A DNA stretch of 64,000 bases from positions 1,674,001-1,738,000 of the forward strand of contig NZ_CP091881.1 of assembly GCF_022163125.1 (NCBI RefSeq), written 5' to 3'. Each line of letters begins with the position of its first letter. Positions within the stretch are counted from its first letter, which is position 1. Origin of the DNA: Paenibacillus sp. HWE-109. GTDB lineage: Bacteria > Bacillota > Bacilli > Paenibacillales > NBRC-103111. The notes beneath the pieces are model-generated. The model was given only the letters and a program-made list of their open reading frames with translations, was not told the origin of the DNA and made no database searches. Below, piece after piece: positions 23,230 through 30,110 of the stretch. Both the position numbers and the translations under genes were made by a program.

Positions 23230-24189
23230 ATGATGAAGCTTCGCTGTGCCATTCTAGACGACTACCAGCAAGTGGCGTTGACTGCCGCGGATTGGTCCCG
23301 GATTTCGGACAAGGTGGAAGTCAAGAGTATTGATCGGCATATCGATCAACCGAGTGAACTGGTTGAACAGATTTCCGACTGTGAGATTGTAGTGATTATG
23401 CGTGAACGGACTCCTTTCCGTGCAGCGCTTCTTGCTCAGCTTCCCCGCTTGAAGCTGCTAATTACTACAGGCATGCGCAATGCGTCGATCGACATGACCG
23501 CAGCCGCTTCGCAAGGCGTTATCGTTTGCGGCACGGGAGGCGCAGGCAACGCAACCGCCGAGCTCACGTGGGCTTTGTTATTGGGGCTAGCCCGCAACAT
23601 TGTGCAGGAGCACAACGCGATCCGCAGCGGTCAGTGGCAAAGTACGATTGGAACGGATTTGTATGGGAAGAAGCTTGGCGTACTTGGACTCGGCAAACTG
23701 GGCAGCAAAATCGCTAAATTCGGACAAGCGTTCGGCATGGACGTCATGGCGTGGAGCCAGAATTTAACGAAAGAGCGAGCGGACGAAGTTGGCGTGCGAT
23801 TAGCAGCCTCCAAGGAAGAACTTCTGGAGAACAGCGACTTTGTGTCCATTCATCTTGTATTAAGCGACCGGACAAGAGGGTTAATTGGCGCCGTAGAGCT
23901 CAAACGTATGCGTCCTTCGTCATACCTGATCAATACGTCCCGCGCTCCAATCGTGGATCAGGCTGCACTTGCTGAAGCTTTGCAGAACGGCTGGATCGCT
24001 GGCGCCGCGGTAGATGTTTTCGAGGTGGAACCGCTGCCTAAGGACGATATCTACCGGTCGCTTCCGAATCTTCTTACTACGCCGCATATTGGCTATGTAT
24101 CGAAAGCGAATTATGAAGCTTTTTATACAGATGTAGTTGGAAATATTGAAGCTTATTTATCCGGAAGTCCGGTTCGAACGCTTTCTTGA
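23230..24189 (+). CDS. D-isomer-specific 2-hydroxyacid dehydrogenase family protein
   Basis: 319 residues. The NAD-binding Rossmann motif is GKKLGVLGLGKLGSKIA (GxGxxG). The family's catalytic segments are present: R in NTSRAPIVDQ, E in VFEVEPL and H in TTPHIGYVS. The substrate domain starts MKLRCAILDDYQQVAL, a common opening of this subgroup. It would reduce a 2-keto acid or oxidise a D-2-hydroxyacid using NAD(P)H. ATG 23230 or 23233 both fit the AGGAGG at 23217. A hairpin with a T7 run follows at 24233. Confidence 0.9.
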   Translation: MMKLRCAILDDYQQVALTAADWSRISDKVEVKSIDRHIDQPSELVEQISDCEIVVIMRERTPFRAALLAQLPRLKLLITTGMRNASIDMTAAASQGVIVCGTGGAGNATAELTWALLLGLARNIVQEHNAIRSGQWQSTIGTDLYGKKLGVLGLGKLGSKIAKFGQAFGMDVMAWSQNLTKERADEVGVRLAASKEELLENSDFVSIHLVLSDRTRGLIGAVELKRMRPSSYLINTSRAPIVDQAALAEALQNGWIAGAAVDVFEVEPLPKDDIYRSLPNLLTTPHIGYVSKANYEAFYTDVVGNIEAYLSGSPVRTLS

Positions 24190-24232
24190 TTTATTGAAAG
24201 ATGAGCTTTACTAAGGTTTACCATGATCTAGT

Positions 24233-24259
24233 TCCTGTGGCATATGCTGCAGGTTTTTT
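24233..24259 (+). terminator. Rho-independent terminator
   Basis: CCTGTGGC-ATAT-GCTGCAGG forms an 8-bp stem (two G-T pairs) followed by TTTTTTT. It separates the dehydrogenase gene from the ArsR promoter that begins six bases later. Confidence 0.75.
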
Positions 24260-24264
24260 TATAT

Positions 24265-24294
24265 TTGACATGCAACCAAATTGTTGCATATAAT
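24265..24294 (+). promoter_or_regulatory. ArsR gene promoter with operator between -35 and -10
   Basis: TTGACA (24265-24270) and TATAAT (24289-24294) are both consensus, 18 bp apart. The spacer is the perfect palindrome TGCAAC-CAAATT-GTTGCA (24271-24288), extended by one base on each side to ATGCAAC/GTTGCAT. The ATG at 24301 lies seven bases after the -10, so the transcript is probably leaderless. The palindrome is the likely binding site of the ArsR protein itself. Confidence 0.85.
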
Positions 24295-24300
24295 TGAGGT

Positions 24301-24621
24301 ATGGATAAACTCTTTAAAGCACTTGCTGATGGCACACGCAGAGAATTGCTCGACCTCTTGTTCGCGAATAACGGACAATCCTTAGGAGAACTTTGTAAAC
24401 AAATGACAATGAGTCGTCAAGCTGTTACGAAGCACCTTTTGCTGCTGGAAGAGGCAAATTTAGTTACTATCGTTTGGCAAGGCCGTGAAAAGCTGCATTA
24501 TCTTAACCCGGTACCTATCGGGGAAATTTATGAGCGCTGGATCGGCAAGTTTGAGCGTCACCGGATCGAGGCATTAAACACACTAAAGCAAGCCTTAGAG
24601 GAGGATACTAATCATGAATAA
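24301..24621 (+). CDS. ArsR family winged-helix repressor (SRPBCC-linked type)
   Basis: 106 residues. It has the compact ArsR HTH: LFKALADGTRRELLDLLF, then LGELCKQMTMSRQAVTKHLLLLEEANLV with the recognition helix SRQAVTKHL, followed by the wing VWQGREKLHYLNP. No thiolate metal site (CVC) is present, so it is not an arsenic sensor. The ATG at 24301 sits directly at the predicted transcription start; GAGG at 24296-24299 is too close to serve as a ribosome site. It overlaps the SRPBCC gene by 8 bp, a pairing widespread in Bacilli in which the repressor controls its own operon. Confidence 0.92.
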   Translation: MDKLFKALADGTRRELLDLLFANNGQSLGELCKQMTMSRQAVTKHLLLLEEANLVTIVWQGREKLHYLNPVPIGEIYERWIGKFERHRIEALNTLKQALEEDTNHE

Positions 24622-25057
24622 AACTTCATTCGCGTATACGACTTACATCGCAACTACACCCGAGAAACTTTGGGCAGCGCTAACTACCAGTGAATTCACC
24701 AAGCAGTATTTTTTCGGTCGTGAAATCGTCTCGGATTGGCAAGTTGGATCTAGCTTTAAATTGATGAATAAAGATAAAGTTGAACATTATGGTGAAGTTC
24801 TTGTCTATGAGCCGTATCGATTACTAACCATTTCCTGGAGCGTTAAGGACGTTGAAGTAGAGCGAATGTCTACGGTTACTTATGAATTAACACCCATGGA
24901 CGCTACTGTAAAACTGTCGCTCCGACACGAGGAATTATTAGACAAGGATATTCGTAAAGATGAAGGCAAGATTGAAGGATTTAATAATGGCTGGCCTGTT
25001 ATTCTAAGCAATTTAAAGAGCCTGCTTGAAACAGGCCAAACTCTGGCTGCTTTTTAA
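24614..25057 (+). CDS. SRPBCC (AHSA1-type) domain protein
   Basis: 147 residues. The START/Bet v1-like fold of the AHSA1 group is shown by TYIATTPEKLWAALTTSEFTKQYFFG, WQVGSSFKLMN, GEVLVYEPYRLLTISWS and the C-terminal GWPVILSNLKSLLETG; key landmarks are TPEKLWAALT and GWPVILSNLK. These proteins bind hydrophobic ligands in a helix-grip cavity. It is translated together with the ArsR repressor, so a ligand or stress signal probably induces it. The ligand is unknown. Confidence 0.9.
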   Translation: MNKTSFAYTTYIATTPEKLWAALTTSEFTKQYFFGREIVSDWQVGSSFKLMNKDKVEHYGEVLVYEPYRLLTISWSVKDVEVERMSTVTYELTPMDATVKLSLRHEELLDKDIRKDEGKIEGFNNGWPVILSNLKSLLETGQTLAAF

Positions 25058-25255
25058 GATTAAAACTCAGATGAAGTGAATAAATTGGAGCCAAAAGAAG
25101 CGAATTATGCCATCAACCATGCAGGTGCATTTTCGGATTTTGGGAACGTCACGGAGGGTATGTCGGAAGGGGAGGGCAACGAGAATCGCAGATCCAAAAG
25201 AAGGATTTTTGGACGTCGATCTGCCAGACATCATTGACTGAAGCAGACAAAGAAG

Positions 25256-25285
25256 GAGCAGACTGCCACGGCAGGTGCTCTTTTT
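25256..25285 (+). terminator. Rho-independent terminator of the ArsR-SRPBCC unit
   Basis: GAGCA..TGCC-ACG-GCA..TGCTC forms the stem and is followed by TTTTT. The 200 bp between the SRPBCC stop and this hairpin hold no gene that I can support. Confidence 0.7.
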
Positions 25286-25327
25286 GTTGTAGGTGGCGTT
25301 AGAAGCTTACCCTTTTGTTTAAGAAAA

Positions 25328-25620
25328 TTATAGGTTTTGGAGTAATCAAGAAGTTACTCAGCAGCCTCGCGCGGAATGGAGGGAACTGCAGTACGCTATT
25401 CTAGCAAAAAGTACCATTATAACGAGGTTGAGGGAACTACAGTACGCTATTTTGCTGTATTATGGGAAATTCAGCGCTTTTCGTGAGAATAAGACCCTGT
25501 AGTTCCGCTATGACTCGCGAAACCCTGCTTTTTGCCTAAATAGCGAACTGGAGTTCCCTTTAATAGACTTTGTCGCTTTTAGAGGTTGATCTCTCAGGGC
25601 AGCGAAGCCGTTTTTCTCTA
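25328..25620. repeat. Family A element, copy A3
   Basis: It opens with the 5' module (GGAGT..GAAGTTACTC..GCCTCGCGCGGA), has two GGGAACT units at 25381 and 25432 (51 bp apart), then AAGACCCTGTAGTTCCGCTA, the inverted end AATAGCGAACTGGAGTTCCC and the 3' module CTCTCAGGGCAGCGAAGCCGTTTTTC. Confidence 0.85.
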
Positions 25621-25706
25621 TTCAGCGATCCAAACGTTCACAGACATTTCACTTATGAAGAAATTCCATTATCGCTATAATAACGAGATAGAAAGGATGA
25701 TGGAAA

Positions 25707-25970
25707 TTGCCAACGACAAAGAAAGAGGAATTATATTTTGGTTTGATGATGTGCTTTGGGATGGTCGTATTCATGACATTGTATAATTTATTTACACATG
25801 GTTTGTTAGGTACGATAACTTTGAAAGGAATTGTGATTCAGCTTATTCTGGTCTTTATTATTGCCTCCTTAGTCGATTTATTTATTGTCGGTCCAGTAGC
25901 CAAGAAAATTGCTTTCTCATTACCCTATGACAAGTCTAAGAAGATATTGGTGATTCTGTCCTTAGCATAA
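25707..25970 (+). CDS. DUF2798-type membrane protein, apparently truncated
   Basis: 87 residues from a TTG start. Two membrane segments are seen (LMMCFGMVVFMTLYNLF and LILVFIIASLVDLFIVGPVA), ending KKIAFSLPYDKSKKILVILSLA (last part KILVILSLA). DUF2798 proteins usually carry two such halves, about 150 residues in all. The stop at 25968-25970 comes where the second half should begin, so this is either a half-length form or a decayed gene. It starts 87 bp after repeat A3. Confidence 0.6.
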   Translation: MPTTKKEELYFGLMMCFGMVVFMTLYNLFTHGLLGTITLKGIVIQLILVFIIASLVDLFIVGPVAKKIAFSLPYDKSKKILVILSLA

Positions 25971-26062
25971 TGAATTAACTCTTTTAATCGCTACCACAAT
26001 TTGTTATATTCTTTATTAAGAACTACTTTGTTCTTAATAATGTTATTCTGGGGGCGCTCAAG

Positions 26063-27238
26063 GTGAACAAGCGATATGAAGAGTTGGATTCCCTGCGTGG
26101 TTTGGCAGCGCTCTGTGTTGTGTTTTTTCATTTGTATCAAGTAATTCCAATCAACAAACTTTTTAAAGTAATATTCGAATACAGCCCTCTCCGTTTATTT
26201 ATTTCTGGTGGGGAGTCGGTGGTCCTATTTTTTGTTTTAAGTGGATTTGTTTTGGCACTTCCTTATTTTAGCAATAAGCAGTTGAAGTACTCTTCGTACA
26301 TTATTAAACGTATTTGTCGAATTTATTTACCTTACATCTTTGCTTTACTATTTGCGATTTCTTGTCGAGAAGCCTTTTATACAGGGCAAATAAAAGGACT
26401 GAGCAGTTGGATCAATACCTTCTGGTCAGCCCCTATTAGCTTTCAACTCATCAAAGAACATGTGATCATGTTAAGTGATTTTCTTAGTAATCTAAATCCT
26501 GTTATATGGTCGCTTGTTCATGAAATGAGAATATCCATTATTTTCCCATTAATTATGATAATCATATCGAAGTTAGATTGGAAAAAGGCGTTAGCTTTCA
26601 GCGCTTTGGTAAGTCTGCTGGCAATCGTATTATTTATTATTTTCAAGCCTGCAAGTACAGGGACAGAATATGTGGCATCACTTAATTACACAGCTTTGTT
26701 CATTATAGGTGCGTTGTTAGCGAAATATAGAAGTTATATCTCTCATAAATTCAATTCACTTAGCGTTAAAGTGAAAACTTCAGTTTTCGCATTTGGAATA
26801 GCTACTTATTTATTTGTACACCCTTCATTTGTAATAAAAGCACTCATATTTCAGAACATATCCCCCTTCTATAGAACAGTTATAGATTCTTGGTTTATTA
26901 CTTTAGGGGCTGTCATTTTGATAATTTTCACTTTAAACTCCGCACGATTGTCCCGTATGATGAGAAATTTTTTCGTGATATTTTTAGGTAAAATCTCCTA
27001 TAGTTTGTATCTAATCCATGTGGTGATAATTCTTACAGTGGTCCAAACATTATATGCTCAGGGTATATCAATCGGTATCCTCCTGAGTGGTTCGCTGCTA
27101 GTCTCTCTATTTATTGCTTCTATGATGTACTTTTTCATCGAGAAGCCATCCATATGGCTCGGCAAATTTCTAACAAGAAGTAAGAAGATGAAGCTAGATG
27201 AAATGAACTTAGAATCAGCTGCACAGAAAGCCATTTGA
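26063..27238 (+). CDS. Acyltransferase 3 family membrane protein
   Basis: 391 residues starting at GTG. The family start YEELDSLRGLAALCVVFFHL holds the R and H of the acyltransferase-3 core (LRGLAAL-x-VVFFH). Ten or eleven membrane segments follow, with NPVIWSLVHEMRISIIFP as the second conserved loop (E in VHEM). Such proteins O-acetylate surface polysaccharides or peptidoglycan. The region is AT-rich relative to its neighbours, suggesting a transferred gene. The terminator stem starts inside its last codons. Confidence 0.9.
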   Translation: MNKRYEELDSLRGLAALCVVFFHLYQVIPINKLFKVIFEYSPLRLFISGGESVVLFFVLSGFVLALPYFSNKQLKYSSYIIKRICRIYLPYIFALLFAISCREAFYTGQIKGLSSWINTFWSAPISFQLIKEHVIMLSDFLSNLNPVIWSLVHEMRISIIFPLIMIIISKLDWKKALAFSALVSLLAIVLFIIFKPASTGTEYVASLNYTALFIIGALLAKYRSYISHKFNSLSVKVKTSVFAFGIATYLFVHPSFVIKALIFQNISPFYRTVIDSWFITLGAVILIIFTLNSARLSRMMRNFFVIFLGKISYSLYLIHVVIILTVVQTLYAQGISIGILLSGSLLVSLFIASMMYFFIEKPSIWLGKFLTRSKKMKLDEMNLESAAQKAI

Positions 27239-27261
27239 GTACGATCTCAAGTGGCTTTTTG
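27229..27261 (+). terminator. Rho-independent terminator
   Basis: AGCCATTTGAG-TACGAT-CTCAAGTGGCT is an 11-bp stem with one G-T pair, followed by TTTTTG. The left arm includes the TGA stop of the acyltransferase gene. Confidence 0.88.
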
Positions 27262-27331
27262 TGTACCCATCAAGCTCAGTTATGCGGGAAGGAAAGATGA
27301 GCCTCGCGCGATGTATCTGTTGAAAAGGAGG

Positions 27332-29653
27332 TCACGGAGAAATATAGTCCATGTCAATCGTGAATTGATTTTTCGCACGGTACAATTGGTTTTTGTCGGC
27401 TGAATACCAGTTGACATCCACCTTGTTGCTATTAGTATGGAAGGTTAACAGCATCAACATACCGTATCCACCGTATCGCCAGTCCAAGCCTTGCGCATCC
27501 GTAAGCAGTTGATTCACCCGGTTGCCGTACACTCCCGTGTCTACCCGTTTAACGATATCCGGATAACCGATATGGCCGGACAAGACAAGGATGACATTCT
27601 TATGTTTGCTGGCAACTTCATTCCAGATCTCGTCGCCATTTTTGGCATCGCTAAGTTGCGTAGAAGCGTAGTCTAAGTACTGGTTGGAGAGATGCTCCCC
27701 GTTCCAGTACATATAGGCATGCGTCGCAAGAATAACATTTTTCTCAGGATGCGCAGCAATTTGCTGGTTGACCCAATTCAAAATACTTTCATTTGGTCCA
27801 TATGCGAGACTGAAAATCATATATTGCTTGTTGCCCACCGTGACATAATAGTAGACATTGCTCATATCTCCTACTTTGTATGCGCCGCCAAAATGAGACA
27901 TCGGAGAAAATTTAGCGTAAGGGAAATATTGGTTGTATTGAACGGCTTCGCGGTTCAGTTGCATTGGAAAGTCATGGTTCCCCGGCAGAGGCATATAGGG
28001 AACGACGCCATCCAGGATATTATAAGCATTTTGTGCCACCTGCCACTGTGCACCGCTGTCCCATCCATCCACGATATCCCCCAAATTCATCACAGCCTTA
28101 ATATTGTAGGCGGACTTGTTATTCTTAATCCAATTCATCATATTATAAAATTTATTTGGATACGATTTGGCTAGAATTTGCGTATCCGGTAGTACAACCA
28201 TACTGTAATCGCCTTGCGCCAGTGAAGGGGCAATCCAATCTGCGAATGTCGAAACATCGTTTCTTTGCGGCGATTTGTCTGCATAGACGCCATTCACCAT
28301 CGCTTTAAACTGCCAACTGCCCAGCAAACCTGCTTGATTCGCAGGTTCGGTCACCATGTTAGCGCCAATTTGTTGCTCGGTGCGGACCGTTGACCACATG
28401 CGAAGAGAAGCGATTTCGCCTTTGAAATATTGCGTGTTTCCTACACGATAATCGCCGCCAATCTTAAGCGGCATCGCTGGAATGTCCGGTTGGAAAACGG
28501 CGTTGGTTCGAGTCGCTACCAGCACGCCGTTGATATAGCATTTCACTTGATCCGTAGTTTCATCAAACGTCATGGCGACATGTACCCATTTGTCCTGGCG
28601 CAAATTCACGCCAGTAATAACGATGTTCTGATCATTTTTTTGGTGGTTCAAATCCTTCTTCCAATAAAGTCTAGGCTCTCCCTGTGCGGTCACTTCAAAG
28701 TTGACATAAGGCAGATCATAGTCATAGTAGCCTGCATCCATGAAATTGCTGGCAATAACGCCGCCCTGATTACCTTGTGAAGGCAGCTTGATCACAGCCT
28801 CGAAGGATCGCGGAATTTCCGGCAGTTTATTTTTCATGGCATATTGTACGTCGCTGTTTGCAAAGCGAACACCAGCAGCATTGAAGGCGAGCGGAAAGCC
28901 CTCCGTTGTGATCTTGATCGGATTCGTACTTACGAAATCGCTGAAGGCAGTGGTTGGCGACGTGCCCGCATCGTCGCTTAGCCGCCAAGCATGAGTTAAT
29001 CCAGGCTCACTGCCTGTCAACGCAGTCGTTACATATTGGCTAATCTGATCTGGTGTGCGCATCTGATTCCACAAACGGATTTCAGAAATCTCCCCGTTCA
29101 GCCACGTGCTCTTTCTGTGATCCGTACCTACAAACATCGGCAGTGACGAAGGCGTATTGTAAGGCGCAATAGCGGTATAACCGGTTCTCTCGAACACTTT
29201 TGTACCATTCTTATAGAATATAATCTTCTTGTTCACAACATCGCGAACAACGGAGAGAAGCATCCACTCATTCGTTGCCACGTCAACACCTGTTACGTAT
29301 AGATCGTAAATATCATGTCTTGCACCTTGTGCATCATAATATTGTTCCCAATAGCGAAGTCGATTGTCTACGGTTAGCTCTAACGACCAACTGTTTTGGC
29401 TGCCGTCTTTATAATTGCCGATGATAATCTGACGCGTGTTTACATTTGGTTTCAACTTGACCCACACTTCCACGGTCGCTGGAATGCTCTCTACGGGCTT
29501 GTCCATGATGCCATAGTTGCTTGGCTGAAACTTCAGACTTTTACGCTCGGCAGCACTAATATCGGCGGATACGTTCCCTATTGCGGCTAGCAGGAGAGCG
29601 AAGACCAAAACTGTGGAAATGCTGTTTCTTAACATACGTTTAATCTGCAACAT
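27332..29653 (-). CDS. Secreted protein with two LamG-type lectin domains and a metallophosphoesterase domain
   Basis: 773 residues. The signal peptide (about residues 1-30) ends near GNVSADISA. Two concanavalin-like LamG/Laminin_G_3 domains follow: about 40-245 (ATVEVWVKLKP, GEISEIRLWNQMRTPDQI) and about 265-450 (KWVHVAMTFDETTDQVKCYINGV, GEIASLRMWSTVRTEQQI; landmarks GEISEIRLWN and GEIASLRMWS). The C-terminal 290 residues form a calcineurin-like phosphoesterase: VLPDTQ, MNLGDIVDGWD, LPGNHDF and LATHAYM with the metal ligands D, D, N, H, and LVLSGHIGY. It probably acts outside the cell on a polymer or phosphodiester substrate. A perfect cre-like palindrome lies about 200 bp upstream. Confidence 0.88.
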   Translation of the reverse strand: MLQIKRMLRNSISTVLVFALLLAAIGNVSADISAAERKSLKFQPSNYGIMDKPVESIPATVEVWVKLKPNVNTRQIIIGNYKDGSQNSWSLELTVDNRLRYWEQYYDAQGARHDIYDLYVTGVDVATNEWMLLSVVRDVVNKKIIFYKNGTKVFERTGYTAIAPYNTPSSLPMFVGTDHRKSTWLNGEISEIRLWNQMRTPDQISQYVTTALTGSEPGLTHAWRLSDDAGTSPTTAFSDFVSTNPIKITTEGFPLAFNAAGVRFANSDVQYAMKNKLPEIPRSFEAVIKLPSQGNQGGVIASNFMDAGYYDYDLPYVNFEVTAQGEPRLYWKKDLNHQKNDQNIVITGVNLRQDKWVHVAMTFDETTDQVKCYINGVLVATRTNAVFQPDIPAMPLKIGGDYRVGNTQYFKGEIASLRMWSTVRTEQQIGANMVTEPANQAGLLGSWQFKAMVNGVYADKSPQRNDVSTFADWIAPSLAQGDYSMVVLPDTQILAKSYPNKFYNMMNWIKNNKSAYNIKAVMNLGDIVDGWDSGAQWQVAQNAYNILDGVVPYMPLPGNHDFPMQLNREAVQYNQYFPYAKFSPMSHFGGAYKVGDMSNVYYYVTVGNKQYMIFSLAYGPNESILNWVNQQIAAHPEKNVILATHAYMYWNGEHLSNQYLDYASTQLSDAKNGDEIWNEVASKHKNVILVLSGHIGYPDIVKRVDTGVYGNRVNQLLTDAQGLDWRYGGYGMLMLLTFHTNSNKVDVNWYSADKNQLYRAKNQFTIDMDYISP

Positions 29654-30017
29654 GAATTTCCTCCTCGGTTAGGTTCAAATTTAAATGTATAATCAAGCTC
29701 GTTTGGATCACCAATGTTCTCGCTTGGCACAGCTCCGGAAACTGCGCAACGTTGACACACCATCCAGGGGAGCCGCCACTGACTGACTCCCGCACAGTGC
29801 TTGCAATGAGTGACACTCGTGAGCGGATAGGGGGGGGGATTGACTTAAGTTGGAAGCGCTTCCTATATTTTAAAAGGTAATATTTGTTAGCTTATTTAAT
29901 TCCAATTATAAGGAAAAAAACGCATAATACAATATTTAATTACGACTTTTTAATAAATATAACAATTAAATACTTTTAAATGCTGTATTATGCTGTTTTT
30001 TTTAAAGAATAGACACA
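29654..30017. other. Upstream region of the LamG-metallophosphatase gene
   Basis: Gene-free. The first 40 bp give the RBS of the minus-strand gene (GAGGAGG on the minus strand). A run of nine or more G lies at 29830. The stretch from about 29865 to 30005 is very AT-rich with several runs of T and A. A cre-like site is annotated separately. Confidence 0.6.
29850..29864. promoter_or_regulatory. Candidate catabolite-responsive element or LacI-type operator
   Basis: TTGGAAGCGCTTCCT matches the Bacillus cre consensus WTGNAANCGNWNNCW at every defined position and is a palindrome (GGAAGCGCTTCC). It lies about 200 bp upstream of the minus-strand LamG-metallophosphatase start. CcpA or another LacI-family repressor could bind. 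Confidence 0.55.
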
Positions 30018-30048
30018 ATAAAAACGCAAGCCGCTAAGAGCCTGCGTT
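30018..30048 (-). terminator. Terminator of the beta-propeller gene
   Basis: On the minus strand AACGCAGG...CTTGCGTT forms the stem and is followed by TTTTTATT. It lies about 60 bp after the stop codon at 30111. Confidence 0.75.
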
Positions 30049-30110
30049 TATGATGGAAATAAGATGTTTTTGTATCAGTCCGATCCAATCCCAAATTTCC
30101 GTGAAAAGGA

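Noticed and set aside
25058..25250. Possible small gene reading EPKEANYAINHAGAFSDFGN
   Set aside because: No start codon with a ribosome site and no recognised family; left as unassigned.
25586..25786. 66-codon frame overlapping the DUF2798 gene start
   Set aside because: Starts in the 3' module of repeat A3 and is out of frame with the recognised protein.
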